Below, in pieces: positions 50,368 to 60,586 of a stretch of 64,000 nt of DNA; the stretch's first letter is position 1; every line of letters begins with the position of its first letter. Below the pieces are notes generated by a model. The model saw nothing but the letters and a program-made list of their open reading frames with translations. It was not told where the DNA came from and did no database searches. The stretch covers positions 4,712,001-4,776,000 of the forward strand of contig NZ_CP127295.1 in assembly GCF_030285665.1 (NCBI RefSeq), written 5' to 3'. The translations under genes were made by a program, and so were the position numbers. Origin of the DNA: Amycolatopsis mongoliensis. Lineage in GTDB: Bacteria > Actinomycetota > Actinomycetes > Mycobacteriales > Pseudonocardiaceae.

Positions 50368-51603
50368 ATGAAACGTGTGTTGACGGTCGGCATCATCGTG
50401 GTGGCGGCCCTGGGCGTGGGCGCCACCGCCGTCGCGGCGATGGGAAACGGCGACTACGAGGTCGGCGTGATCCTCGACTCCGCGACGAACGTGGTGTCGG
50501 GAGGGACCGTGCAGGTCAACGGTTTCGAAGTCGGCAAGGTGTCGGACATCTCGGTCGAGGGCGGCAAGGCGAAGCTGATGCTCGCCCTCGAAGGTGACCA
50601 TGTTCCCCTCCACGACGGCGCGCAGGTGCGCATCGAGTGGAAGGCGGCGCTCGGCGAGCGGATGGTGAACATCACCGACGGACCGAGCCGGAACGCGGAG
50701 ATCCCCGACCACGGCATGATCAAGGGCGACATGCCGGTGCCGATGGAGCTCGACCAGGTGCTCAACGCTCTGGATCCACCGACTCGGGCCAAGCTCAGCT
50801 CGTTGATCAACCGGCTCGACAGCACGGTCAAGGGCCACGAGGCCGACCTGAATCACACGGTGCGCTCGGCCGGCCCCGCCGTGCAAGCGCTCGGTGAAGT
50901 GCTGCGGGGACTCGGCAGCGACGGGCCGGCCATCAAGCAGATGGTCACCCAGCTCGACACCATGGTCGGCACCCTCGCCGGTCGTGAGGCCGACCTGCGC
51001 ACGGTGATCGACCAGCTGTCGAAGACGACGTCGCTGACCGCGCAGCAGCACGAGGCACTCGCCTCGGCGCTCAAGAAGCTGCCCGGCACCTTGCAGACCG
51101 CGGGCAAGACCCTGGGCGACGTGCCCGACGCGGTGGGGCAGGCGGTGCCGCTGCTGAAGGACCTCGAACCGGCGACGGCGAAGCTGCCGGACGTGAGCCG
51201 GAACCTCCGGCCGGTGCTGACCGACCTGCGGCCGCTGGTCGCCGAGTTGCGGCCGGCGCTGGCCGACGCGCAGACCCTGCTGAACTACACGCCGGGACTG
51301 CTGGACACCGCGCACGCGACGGCACCCGGCCTGAACTCGGCCGTGAGCAGCCTGATGCCCGCGTTGAGTTTCCTGCGTCCGTTCACACCGGAAGCGGTGG
51401 GCCTGCTGTCCAACTGGGGATCGGCGACCAGCAACTACGACGCCAACGGCCACTACGGCCGCATCTACATACAGGCCGGGGCGTCGAACGTGAACGTCAA
51501 TCCGGGCATCGTGCCGCCGGGCTTCACCAGCGACCCGACACCGTTGCCAGGATCGCCGGTCGGCCAGCCCTGGACCGACGCGTTCGGAAGTGGGATCCGA
51601 TGA
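50368..51603 (+). CDS. mceA: MCE-family protein A
   Basis: 411 aa. N-terminal membrane anchor (4-25), MCE/MlaD domain (about 30-115) with VNGFEVGKVSDIS, then a long helical region rich in DLRPLVAELRP-like repeats and a Pro-rich tail. Subunits form a hexameric lipid tunnel across the periplasm. 3 bp after mceG. Confidence 0.9.
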   Translation: MKRVLTVGIIVVAALGVGATAVAAMGNGDYEVGVILDSATNVVSGGTVQVNGFEVGKVSDISVEGGKAKLMLALEGDHVPLHDGAQVRIEWKAALGERMVNITDGPSRNAEIPDHGMIKGDMPVPMELDQVLNALDPPTRAKLSSLINRLDSTVKGHEADLNHTVRSAGPAVQALGEVLRGLGSDGPAIKQMVTQLDTMVGTLAGREADLRTVIDQLSKTTSLTAQQHEALASALKKLPGTLQTAGKTLGDVPDAVGQAVPLLKDLEPATAKLPDVSRNLRPVLTDLRPLVAELRPALADAQTLLNYTPGLLDTAHATAPGLNSAVSSLMPALSFLRPFTPEAVGLLSNWGSATSNYDANGHYGRIYIQAGASNVNVNPGIVPPGFTSDPTPLPGSPVGQPWTDAFGSGIR

Positions 51604-53045
51604 GCAAGCACACGTCCCGGCCGCCCCGGCCGTCACGTCCGGTGTCCTACCGGCTCCGTGGCCTCGCCGTGGTCGTCGTCGCGTGCGTCGGCGTGACCGC
51701 CGGCGCCGTGGGCGCGAACGACAAAGGACAGCCCGGCGAGATCACGATCGTCGCCAAGTTCACCGACGCCAGCCCGCTGATCCCGGGCAACGAGGTGAAG
51801 GTCGACGGCGTCAACGTCGGCCAAGTCGCGGCCATGACGGTGGACAGCGACAAGCATGCCGCGGTGGCGCTGAGCCTGAATCCCGCGGCACTGCCGGTGC
51901 ACACCGACGCCAAGGTCACGCTCAAGCCGGTCAGCATCCTCGGCGAGCGGTACCTCGACTTGGACCGCGGGACGCCCTCGGCACCCGAGCTCCAGGACGG
52001 CGACGTCCTGCCGGTGCAGCAGACCAGCGTCTACACCGACCTCGACCAGGTTCTCAACACCATCGACGACCCCACCGGGCAGTCGCTGGCAGCCTTGGTG
52101 ACCGTGCTCGGCGAAGGCATGCGGGAGAACGGCCGGAACGCCGACGCGACCATCCAGGCGCTCGCTTCGTCCATGAAGGACACCGACGGGCTGGCGAAGG
52201 TCCTCAAGGAACAGAACGGCCTGCTCACCAGCGTGGTCGACAAGATCGAACCGGTGGCCCAGGCCCTGGCCGTGGACAACGGGGCGACCCTCGACGGCCT
52301 CCTCTCGTCCGCGCAGACCGCCACCGAAGCCACCGCGAAGAACCGGGCCGCGCTCGAGTCGACCCTCAGCCGGCTGCCGGACACCCTCTCCGCGGCCCGG
52401 AAGACGCTCGGGCAGCTGACCGGTACCGCGCAGGCCACGACGCCCGTCCTGCAGTCGATCAGGCCGACGACGGACAACCTGAGCGCCATCAGCGACGAGC
52501 TCAAGAAGTTCTCCGAGTCGCTCGACCCGGCGCTGGCGAGCGCGAAGCCGGTCCTGGACAAGGCGCAAGGCCTGCTCGACGAGGCTCGCCCGGTGGTCGA
52601 CCAGCTCAAGACCGCCGGCCCGGACCTGCGGACCACCGTCGGCTCCGCCCGCCCGGTCGTCACCGACCTGACGAACAACTTCGGGAACGTGCTGAACTTC
52701 ATCCGGAACTGGGCGCTGAGCACCAACGGCGGCGACGGTGTTTCCCACTACCTACGGGCCATGCTCGTCGTCAACCCCGACCTGCTGACGGGTCTCGTGC
52801 CCGGCCTCAACGCACCCAACGGGGCTCCTACGCCCCCGCAGCAGGGCCCTCCCCGGGGTGACACCGGCACGCCGGCTCAAGGGGCGCCGCCGCTGCCGCT
52901 GCCGAGCCTTCCAGGACTCACCGGCTCAGGCGGAGTCCTCGGCGGGCTGCTGGCCACGGGACTGCAATCCGACGGCGGCGTGACCGGGCTCAGCCGGCAG
53001 CAGGAAAGCGGCGTTCTGCAGTTCCTCATCGGTGGAGGTCAGTGA
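51600..53045 (+). CDS. mceB: MCE-family protein B
   Basis: 481 aa. Membrane anchor about 19-38, MCE domain with VDGVNVGQVAAMT and GERYLDL, long coiled helical part, then a Pro/Gly-rich tail (about 400-455) longer than in its sisters. ATG overlaps the mceA stop (ATGA). Confidence 0.9.
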   Translation: MSKHTSRPPRPSRPVSYRLRGLAVVVVACVGVTAGAVGANDKGQPGEITIVAKFTDASPLIPGNEVKVDGVNVGQVAAMTVDSDKHAAVALSLNPAALPVHTDAKVTLKPVSILGERYLDLDRGTPSAPELQDGDVLPVQQTSVYTDLDQVLNTIDDPTGQSLAALVTVLGEGMRENGRNADATIQALASSMKDTDGLAKVLKEQNGLLTSVVDKIEPVAQALAVDNGATLDGLLSSAQTATEATAKNRAALESTLSRLPDTLSAARKTLGQLTGTAQATTPVLQSIRPTTDNLSAISDELKKFSESLDPALASAKPVLDKAQGLLDEARPVVDQLKTAGPDLRTTVGSARPVVTDLTNNFGNVLNFIRNWALSTNGGDGVSHYLRAMLVVNPDLLTGLVPGLNAPNGAPTPPQQGPPRGDTGTPAQGAPPLPLPSLPGLTGSGGVLGGLLATGLQSDGGVTGLSRQQESGVLQFLIGGGQ

Positions 53046-54328
53046 TGGCGAGCACGGTCGGCCGCAAGAGGAGGTCCCTGTTCATCGGGTTCGTCGTCCT
53101 CGCCCTCTTCGTGGCCTCGGTCGGTATCGCGATCACCGCGAGCGACGGCCTGCCGGGCAAGCCGACGACGGTCGTGAAGGCCGCCTTCGGCGACGTCGGT
53201 GCCCTGCGCAGCGGCGACGACATCCGCATCGGCGGCGTGCGGGTCGGCCAGGTCGGCGACATCAACCTGGTCGACAACCAGGCCGTCGTCGAGCTGAAGT
53301 TCGACGGCGACAAGCCGATCTACCGCAATTCCAAAGCCGTGACCGCGTCGGTCGGCGCGCGATCGGCGCTGGGCCAGAAGTACGTCGACTTCACGCCAGG
53401 AACGCCCGACGCGGGCGAGGTCGGCGAAAACGACGTCATCCCGTCGGCGAAGACCGAGGGCGCGCAGGAGCTTTCCGACGTGCTGGCCGTCTTCGACGAG
53501 CCGACGCGGAAGGCCCTGCAGGACACGCTGCGCGAGGCCGGCGGCGGCGTCGTCGGACACCAGCAGGACCTCCGCGACGCGCTGGGGGCCTTGCCCGAGG
53601 AGCTGCCTGACCTCGGATCCGTGGCCGGTGCGCTGGCCACCGACGACGGGAAGGACCTGACCGGGACGCTGCGTGCGCTGGACAGCCTCAGCGGCCGCTT
53701 CACCAACCGCCAGCAGGAGATCTCCGCGCTGGTCGGGCAACTGAAGACCACGTTGGACGCGGTCGGCGTCGATGGCGGCAAGCCGCTGGCGGACGTCGTG
53801 GACAAGGCGCCGGACACGCTGGGGAAGGCACGCGGGGCACTGCAGTCGCTGCAGGTGCCGCTGGCCGATGCCCAGGCGGCGATGTCGTCGCTGAAGCCGG
53901 GCGCGGACGCGCTGGGCCAGGCGACCCCGGACGTCCGGGGGGTGCTGCGCGAGGGCGTTCCGCCGCTCGACAAGGTGCCGGGCGTCGCCGGGCAGGCCGA
54001 GCCGGCGGTCGGGGCGCTCACGCAGACCTTCTCCGACGCGAGGCCGCTGGCGCCGGCGGTGCGCTCGGCCGTGGGCTCGGCGCACGTGCCGCTCGAGATC
54101 CTCGCGCCGTACTCGCCGGAGATCGCGTCGTGGTTCTCCTACACGGCCAACGCGCTCAGCCAGGGTGACGCGGCGGGCCACTGGCTGCGCATCTACCCGT
54201 TGTTCAACACCGAGTCCCTGTCCGGCGCCTTGAGCGCGTTGAAGGACCCGGTCACCGCGCGCAACGCCTATCCCGCACCGGGACAGGCACCGCAGGACAA
54301 GAAGAGCTCTCTGCTGGGGCCGAGGTGA
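53045..54328 (+). CDS. mceC: MCE-family protein C
   Basis: 427 aa from ATG 53045 (GGAGG at 6 bp; GTG 53042 overlaps as well). Anchor about 11-31, MCE motif IGGVRVGQVGDIN and GQKYVDF, helical repeats, short tail. Coupled to mceB (TGATG). Confidence 0.9.
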   Translation: MASTVGRKRRSLFIGFVVLALFVASVGIAITASDGLPGKPTTVVKAAFGDVGALRSGDDIRIGGVRVGQVGDINLVDNQAVVELKFDGDKPIYRNSKAVTASVGARSALGQKYVDFTPGTPDAGEVGENDVIPSAKTEGAQELSDVLAVFDEPTRKALQDTLREAGGGVVGHQQDLRDALGALPEELPDLGSVAGALATDDGKDLTGTLRALDSLSGRFTNRQQEISALVGQLKTTLDAVGVDGGKPLADVVDKAPDTLGKARGALQSLQVPLADAQAAMSSLKPGADALGQATPDVRGVLREGVPPLDKVPGVAGQAEPAVGALTQTFSDARPLAPAVRSAVGSAHVPLEILAPYSPEIASWFSYTANALSQGDAAGHWLRIYPLFNTESLSGALSALKDPVTARNAYPAPGQAPQDKKSSLLGPR

Positions 54329-55662
54329 GGAAGATGGCTTTGCTTGTCAAGAACCGGCGCAGGCGTCCGAAGAGCAAGGGATCGCTGTTCAAGCTGGGCG
54401 CGATGTTCGTCGTCGTGGCGCTCGTCGCCGGTCTCGCTCTCTTCAACAAGGACCGGGTCCTCACCACGCTGCGACCGGGCACGGAGTTGACCATCAACTT
54501 CGCGCGTGACTACCGGCTCCAGCCCTACGCCACGGAAGTCAAGGTCGCCGGCATCCCGATCGGCAAGGTCGTGGATGTCCGGGAGGCGCAGGACGGCTCC
54601 GCCGACGTCACGGTGAAGGTCGACGACGACGTGCCCGCCAAGCTGCGCACCGCCCCCTCGGCGGTGATCCGGGCGGCCACCGTGCTGGGCGGCAGGTACT
54701 ACGTGGACCTCGTTCCCGGCGGGGAGAAGGGCACGCCGGCCGGCGAAATCCCCAAGGACCGCACGCGGGTGCCGGTCGAGCTCGACAAGGTCGTCGACGC
54801 GCTGCCGCCGAACACCCTGAACTCGTTGCAGAAGACGGTCGGGAGCCTGGACGCCACACTGGACGACGAAGGCCGAGCGGCCATCGACCAGCTCCTGGCC
54901 GACGCGCCGGGCACGCTGGACCCGGCCGGTGACGTCCTGCGCGCCGCGCAGGGCACCCGGCCGCGCCAGGACCTCACCGACGTGGTCAGCGGGCTCGAAT
55001 CGGCTTCCTCCGCGCTGACGAAGGAGCCGGGGCAGCTCGACTCCATCGTCCGGAACCTCGGCAAGGTCAGCACCGTGCTGGGGGATCGCGCGTCGGACCT
55101 GTCCCACACGGTCTCCGGCCTGCCCGAGGCGCTGGACTCGACGAACGCCGGGCTCTCCCGGCTGGACGGCACGCTGGCCAAGATCAAGGACGTCGCCGAA
55201 CCGGCCCGTCCGGTGGCCCGCGAGCTCGACACGGCTCTGCAGCACGCCGACCCGGTGCTGGCGAAGGCACGTCCGCTGGTGAACGACCTGAAGGACTTGC
55301 TGACCGACGCCAGGCCTGTCGTCCGTGATCTCGTGCCGACCGCCCAGGGCCTGACCACAGCGCTCGACGACGTGCGCGGACCGGTACTCGACCGGGTGAA
55401 CGGTCCGATCAAGTCGACGATCCTCTCGCCGTACCGCGGAACGGGACCGTACGCCGGCACCTCCGGCGACCGGCCGCTCTACCAGGAACTCGGATACATG
55501 CTGTCCAACGCGGACAGGGCATCGTCGATGACCGACGGCAACGGCGCGTCGATCGCGTTCGAACCCGGAGTCGGCCCCGGCACCATCGGCGGTCTGCCGA
55601 TCAGCCTCGAACAGCTCTTCGGCAACCTCATGAGGCTCGGACAGCAGCAGGAGGGGCGATGA
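54325..55662 (+). CDS. mceD: MCE-family protein D
   Basis: 445 aa from GTG 54325 overlapping the mceC stop; ATG 54334 is a close alternative. A basic N-terminus (KNRRRRPKSKG) precedes the anchor (about 22-40). MCE motif VAGIPIGKVVDVR and GGRYYVDL. Helical tail. Confidence 0.89.
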   Translation: MRKMALLVKNRRRRPKSKGSLFKLGAMFVVVALVAGLALFNKDRVLTTLRPGTELTINFARDYRLQPYATEVKVAGIPIGKVVDVREAQDGSADVTVKVDDDVPAKLRTAPSAVIRAATVLGGRYYVDLVPGGEKGTPAGEIPKDRTRVPVELDKVVDALPPNTLNSLQKTVGSLDATLDDEGRAAIDQLLADAPGTLDPAGDVLRAAQGTRPRQDLTDVVSGLESASSALTKEPGQLDSIVRNLGKVSTVLGDRASDLSHTVSGLPEALDSTNAGLSRLDGTLAKIKDVAEPARPVARELDTALQHADPVLAKARPLVNDLKDLLTDARPVVRDLVPTAQGLTTALDDVRGPVLDRVNGPIKSTILSPYRGTGPYAGTSGDRPLYQELGYMLSNADRASSMTDGNGASIAFEPGVGPGTIGGLPISLEQLFGNLMRLGQQQEGR

Positions 55663-56924
55663 CCCGCGAGCAAGGCCGGATCAAGAAGACCTGGGAACGC
55701 GTCCGCAGCGAGCCGAAGCTCGGCCGGAACGTGCTCACGCTGGTGGTGCTGGTGGTGCTCGGGCTGGCGGTCGGGGGCTACATCGTCAGCCAGCAGGGCG
55801 CGGGGACCACGACCTGGCCGTGGCAGGACAGGTTCATCATGAAGGCGGAGTTCGACAACGCTCCCGCCGTCAGCCCGGGCAATGGCCAGGAGGTCCGGAT
55901 CGCCGGGGTGAAGGTCGGCCAGATCGACTCGGCGTCCGTCTCGGACGACGGCAAGGCGCTGCTCACCCTCTCCATCGACCCGCAGTACAAGGTGTACGAC
56001 AACGCACGCACGGTGCTGCGCCCGAAGAGCCCGCTCAACGAGATGTACGTCGAAATCGACCCCGGCGGGCCGCCGGGGAAGGAAATCCCGCAGGACGGGA
56101 CGCTCCCGGCGAGCCACTCGCAGCGGCCGATCCAGGTCGACGAGGTGCTCGGGCACCTGGACGACAACACGCTGAACGCACTGACGTCCTTGGTCAACGA
56201 GTCCGACGCGGCCTTGGCCCACGCACCGCAGTCGCTCGCGAGCGGCCTCTCGGCGACCGACCAGGTCGCGACCGACCTCAAGCCGGTCGTGACGGCGCTG
56301 CAGACCCGCAAGGACACACTGGCGAAGCTGGTGACCGCTCTCGCCCGGATCTCCAAGTCCGTCGGCGGCAACGACGCGCGGCTGTCGTCGCTGGCCAAGA
56401 GCCTGCAGGAGACGCTCGGAGCCGCCGGCGCGCAGAGTGGCCCGCTCGACGCGTCGCTGGCGCAGCTGCCCGACCTCACCCGTCAGCTCGACGAGGCGAC
56501 GAGCAGCGTGGTCGGGCTGAGCGACCAGCTCGATCCGACGCTGGAAAACCTGCGCAAGGCCTCGGGTGAGCTGCCCGATTCCCTGTCGAAGCTGACGAAG
56601 GCCGTGGACCAGGCCGGCAACACGGTGGACCAGGCGACCCCGGTCGTGGCGAAGGCCAAGCCCGTCGTCGACGACCTGCGCCCGCTCGTCGGTGACCTCA
56701 ACGGGACGCTGCCGGACCTGCACGAGATCACCGGCCGGCTCAACCCGGTCACGGCGGCCGTCCTGCCGTACCTGAACGACCTCTCGGCCTTCGTCTACCA
56801 GACGAATTCCCTGACCAGCCTGCACGACGCCAACGGAGGGATCCTGCGCGGCCTGCTCGAGTTCACGCCGAGCAGCCTGGGGATCCCCGGAGTGGGCGCC
56901 ACGTCCGGCCAGACTCCCCGCTAG
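55659..56924 (+). CDS. mceE: MCE-family protein E
   Basis: 421 aa. Anchor about 25-44 (NVLTLVVLVVLGLAVGGYIV), MCE motif IAGVKVGQIDSAS. Mycobacterial MceE proteins are lipoproteins; here no lipobox Cys is present, so anchoring is by the helix. ATG overlaps the mceD stop. Confidence 0.9.
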   Translation: MTREQGRIKKTWERVRSEPKLGRNVLTLVVLVVLGLAVGGYIVSQQGAGTTTWPWQDRFIMKAEFDNAPAVSPGNGQEVRIAGVKVGQIDSASVSDDGKALLTLSIDPQYKVYDNARTVLRPKSPLNEMYVEIDPGGPPGKEIPQDGTLPASHSQRPIQVDEVLGHLDDNTLNALTSLVNESDAALAHAPQSLASGLSATDQVATDLKPVVTALQTRKDTLAKLVTALARISKSVGGNDARLSSLAKSLQETLGAAGAQSGPLDASLAQLPDLTRQLDEATSSVVGLSDQLDPTLENLRKASGELPDSLSKLTKAVDQAGNTVDQATPVVAKAKPVVDDLRPLVGDLNGTLPDLHEITGRLNPVTAAVLPYLNDLSAFVYQTNSLTSLHDANGGILRGLLEFTPSSLGIPGVGATSGQTPR

Positions 56925-56933
56925 GTGGCTGCC

Positions 56934-58232
56934 ATGAGGATCTCTCATTCCGCGATGCCGGTGATCCGGCTGATCGTGCTCGTCGTGTTCGCCACCGCCT
57001 GCGCCGTGTTCTTCGGCTACCTCTGGGTGAACTCCGGCGGCAAGCTCCCCTTCAGCAGCTCCCGCTACACGCTCACGGCGACCTTCCCGCGCGTGGCGAA
57101 CCTCGTGCCCGACTCCGACGTGATGATCAGCGGCGTCGCCGTCGGCAAGGTGGCCGAGATCAAGAACGAGGGCGGCCGCGCGCGCGTGACCGTGGAGCTC
57201 GATCAGCAGTACCCGCTGCACGGTGGGGTGACGGTCCAGGTCCGGAACAAGACGCTCGTGGAGGAGACCTTCCTCCAGCTGACCGACGGCGACGGTCCGG
57301 CCCTGGACAGCGGAGCGGTCCTGCCGGAGAACGCGGGCAAGCCCGCTGTCGGCCTGAACGACGTGCTGGCCGGCATCGACCCTTCGACCAGGCAGGCGCT
57401 GGCGAGCACGGTCCGCTCGCTCGGTGCGTCCACGAAGGACAGCCAGGACAGCATCTCCCGCGCCTTGAGCGGTCTCGGTGACCTCGGCCGTGAAGGGCAG
57501 GGCGCGCTGGCCGCGCTGTCCGCGCAGAGTGAGGACCTGAAGAAGCTCAGCGGGAACGCAGCCGGCCTCCTCGCCGCACTGGACACCCGCCAGGGTCAGA
57601 TCGCGCAGCTGGTGCGTGACGCCGACACCTTGACGAAGACCACCGCGGACGGCGGGCAAGACCTTCAGACCGTCATGCGGGAGCTGCCGGGCGTCATGGA
57701 CAAGGCCAAGAGCGCGAGCGACGGCCTGAACGAGCTGTCGGGTTCGCTCGCGCCGGTTGCGAAGAACCTCAACACCGCCGCCCCGGACCTGAGCAAGGCG
57801 CTGGAACAGCTGCCGCAGACCGCCGGCGACCTGCGCGGCCTGCTGCCCTCGCTCAACGGCGTGCTCGACCACGCGCCGGACACACTGGCGCGGGTGCCGG
57901 TGGTGGCCGCGGACGCCCACCAGCTGCTGCCGACGCTGAACGTCGCGCTCGGCGACGTCAACCCGATGCTGTCCTACCTGCAGCCGTACGGGCACGACGT
58001 CGCGGCGATGTTCACCAACATGGGCCAGGCCCTGTCGAGGGGCGACGACAACGGCACGGCCTTGCGCGTCTTCATCATCCTCAACGAGCAGAGCCTGCGC
58101 GGGAACCCGCTCAACCTCAACAACATCCCGCCCCTCGACAAGAGCAACCCGTACCCGGCACCCGGCCAGTCCTCGAACCCGGGGCCGTACCAGGGCGGCT
58201 CGTACCCGCGAGTGGAGAAGGGAACGAAGTGA
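56934..58232 (+). CDS. mceF: MCE-family protein F
   Basis: 432 aa from ATG 56934 (AGGTGG at 6 bp). Anchor about 9-30, MCE motif ISGVAVGKVAEIK. A Cys (FATAC) sits inside the anchor but does not fit a standard lipobox. Closes the six-subunit set. Confidence 0.9.
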   Translation: MRISHSAMPVIRLIVLVVFATACAVFFGYLWVNSGGKLPFSSSRYTLTATFPRVANLVPDSDVMISGVAVGKVAEIKNEGGRARVTVELDQQYPLHGGVTVQVRNKTLVEETFLQLTDGDGPALDSGAVLPENAGKPAVGLNDVLAGIDPSTRQALASTVRSLGASTKDSQDSISRALSGLGDLGREGQGALAALSAQSEDLKKLSGNAAGLLAALDTRQGQIAQLVRDADTLTKTTADGGQDLQTVMRELPGVMDKAKSASDGLNELSGSLAPVAKNLNTAAPDLSKALEQLPQTAGDLRGLLPSLNGVLDHAPDTLARVPVVAADAHQLLPTLNVALGDVNPMLSYLQPYGHDVAAMFTNMGQALSRGDDNGTALRVFIILNEQSLRGNPLNLNNIPPLDKSNPYPAPGQSSNPGPYQGGSYPRVEKGTK

Positions 58233-60586
58233 TGGTGCGTCGGCCGTCGTTGCGCAAGCTGTCCCCGAGCGCCCTCCTCCGCGGAGGGGCGCGAAGGGTG
58301 CGCGCCCTCTGGCGACGGCCGACCAAGCGCGGTCTCTTCGTAGCACTGGGCGTGCTCGCGACGGCGGGCTTCGTGCTCGGCGGGCTCGCGAAGGTGCGGG
58401 TCGAGACGAGCGTGGACTCGTTCCTGCCCACCGACGACCCGGTGGTGCGCCAGTTCGAGGCGGAGTCGGGCTCCTTCGGCGGGGACCCGATCGTCGTCCT
58501 GCTGGAGTCCGGGCAGCCGCGCGCCCAGCTCGACCAGCAGCACCTGCCGACGCTGCTCGACCTCGAAGGCCGGCTGTCACGGCTCCCGGACGTCGCGGCC
58601 GCCTACGGCCCCGGGACGACCCTGAACCAGATCGCCGGGCGGACACAGGACCTTCTCGCGGAGCTGTCCGGACGCCGCGACGCCGTCCGGTCCCAAGCCC
58701 GGCAGGGCAAGACCGGCAAGGACGCGGAGAAGGCCGGCGACGCCGCGGTGGCCGCGTTCGACGCCCGGTACGGGCCGCTGCTGGTCCAAGGCATGCCGGC
58801 CGGCCTCCCGACCCTGCACAATCCGTCCTTCGTGAACACGGTCGTGTACACCGGTGCCGGCCAGCCCCGCCCGCAGTGGCGGTTCGTCGTGCCCTCCGAC
58901 CGGTCGGCGGCAATCCTCGTCCGCCCGCGCGAGGGCCTGGACCAGCAGGGCACGGAACGGCTGGTTCAGGCGGTTCGTGACGCCGTCGCGACGGCCAAGC
59001 CGGACGCGCAGCGGATCACGGTGTCCGGGGTCCCGGTCATCGCCCTGTCCCTGGGCGACCAGGCGCAACGCGAGATCCCGTGGATCGGGGGGACCGCCCT
59101 GCTCGCGGTGGGCGCGTGCTTCCTGGTGATTCCCTGGACCCGGAAGGTGCGCCGCAGGCTGGTGCCGGTCATGACGACCGTCGTCGCGATCGGGCTGACG
59201 CTCGCCGTTTTCGGGTGGCTCGGGCGGCCGTTGTCGCTCGGCGTCGTCGCCTTCCTCCCCGTCCTGCTCGGCGTCGGGAGCTACTACCCGACCTACTTCG
59301 CCCAGCAGGCCAGACGCCGGGTGGTGCTGGTGGTCGCCACCGCCACCGCCGCGGCGTTCGCGATGCTGCTGCTGTCGCCGCTGCCGTTCGTCCGTGAACT
59401 CGGTCTCGCGCTTTCGATGGGTGTGCTCATCGCTGCGCTGGTCGGCATGCTCCTCATCCGCGGCCTCTCGTTCACCGCCGAACCGGACCGGCCACTCGAT
59501 GAGATGGTCTCCTCGTCGCGCGTTGTGACGTCGCCTCGATGGGCTCGGGTCGCCGCCGGCGTCGTCGCGGGCGCGGTGGCGCTGGCCGGCTGGATGGCGC
59601 TCCCCCGGATCGAGCTGGAAAGCAACTTCCAGAGCTTCGCCACCGGACTGGACGCGCTCACCGACGCCCAGCACGTCGAATCCGTCATCGGGTCGTCGGG
59701 AGAGGTCGCCGTCGTCCTCAACGGTCCTGACGTGCTGTCGCCCGAGGCCATGAAATGGACCAGTGAGGCGCAGGAAAGCATCGTCTCGCGACACGGTGAC
59801 CAGATGCGCCCGGTGGTGTCGCCGCCGACCCTGCTGCAGTTCCTGGGCACCTCGCCCACGGCGAGCCAGATCGCAGCCGGGGTCCGGTTGCTGCCGCCGT
59901 ACCTCACGGGCGCGGTCCTCCGCAACGACCGGACGTCCGCCCTGCTGAGCTTCGGCGTGCGGATGGAAGACCTGAGCGAGCTCCAGGCCCTCCGCGACGA
60001 CGTGCTGCGGCACTTGCCGCCGCCACCGCAGGGGTATCACGCGGACCTGACCGGCTTGCCGATGGTCGCGGTCCGCGGGAACGAGCTCGTGTCCGCCGAC
60101 CGCCTGCTCACCAATCTGGCCGGGATCCTGGCTGCGGGCGCGGTCCTGCTGATCGCGCTGCGCCGCCGGGCCGACGCGGCGCGCGCGGTCGCGGCGGCGG
60201 CCATCGCCACCGGTGCGGGGCTGTGCTTCCTGTGGCTGGCCGGGGTGCCGCTGAGCCCCGTCACCGCCGGCTTGGGATCGCTGACCGCGGCGGTCGGGTG
60301 CGAGTTCACGGTCCTGCTTTCGGAAGCCGCCCGCCGTCGCAGCCGGGGACTCCGGCTGTCGATCCTGCTCGCCGCGTCCACCTCCACCGTGGGGTACGCG
60401 GTCCTGGTGCTGTCCAAGCTGGCCGCCGTACGCGAGTTCGGCGTCCTGCTGGCCGGCTCGGTCGTGCTGGCCTTGCTGTCCGCGGGCTGTGTGGTGTGGC
60501 TCTGGCCACCGCGTGACCGCGTTACCCGGGTGGCGACACCCGTTCCCGAACCTGTCGGACGAGTCGTGGTGGAGGTGGGTCGATGA
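58232..60586 (+). CDS. RND/MMPL-type transporter in the mce operon
   Basis: 784 aa from ATG 58232 (GTG 58229 possible). RND layout: TM1, a periplasmic domain starting VETSVDSFLPTDDPVV, a bundle of about five spans (LLAVGACFLVIPW onwards), a second periplasmic domain (IELESNFQSFATGL), and a final span bundle. MMPL relatives move lipids or lipoglycans. Its coupling to mceF and the PPIase gene puts it in one transcript with a lipid importer, which is unusual. Confidence 0.85.
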   Translation: MVRRPSLRKLSPSALLRGGARRVRALWRRPTKRGLFVALGVLATAGFVLGGLAKVRVETSVDSFLPTDDPVVRQFEAESGSFGGDPIVVLLESGQPRAQLDQQHLPTLLDLEGRLSRLPDVAAAYGPGTTLNQIAGRTQDLLAELSGRRDAVRSQARQGKTGKDAEKAGDAAVAAFDARYGPLLVQGMPAGLPTLHNPSFVNTVVYTGAGQPRPQWRFVVPSDRSAAILVRPREGLDQQGTERLVQAVRDAVATAKPDAQRITVSGVPVIALSLGDQAQREIPWIGGTALLAVGACFLVIPWTRKVRRRLVPVMTTVVAIGLTLAVFGWLGRPLSLGVVAFLPVLLGVGSYYPTYFAQQARRRVVLVVATATAAAFAMLLLSPLPFVRELGLALSMGVLIAALVGMLLIRGLSFTAEPDRPLDEMVSSSRVVTSPRWARVAAGVVAGAVALAGWMALPRIELESNFQSFATGLDALTDAQHVESVIGSSGEVAVVLNGPDVLSPEAMKWTSEAQESIVSRHGDQMRPVVSPPTLLQFLGTSPTASQIAAGVRLLPPYLTGAVLRNDRTSALLSFGVRMEDLSELQALRDDVLRHLPPPPQGYHADLTGLPMVAVRGNELVSADRLLTNLAGILAAGAVLLIALRRRADAARAVAAAAIATGAGLCFLWLAGVPLSPVTAGLGSLTAAVGCEFTVLLSEAARRRSRGLRLSILLAASTSTVGYAVLVLSKLAAVREFGVLLAGSVVLALLSAGCVVWLWPPRDRVTRVATPVPEPVGRVVVEVGR

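Noticed and set aside
55479..58913. Minus-strand open frame of 1144 codons across mceD-mmpl
   Set aside because: It is antisense to well-supported mce genes and is Arg/Val/Gln-rich without family motifs; it arises from high-GC codon bias.
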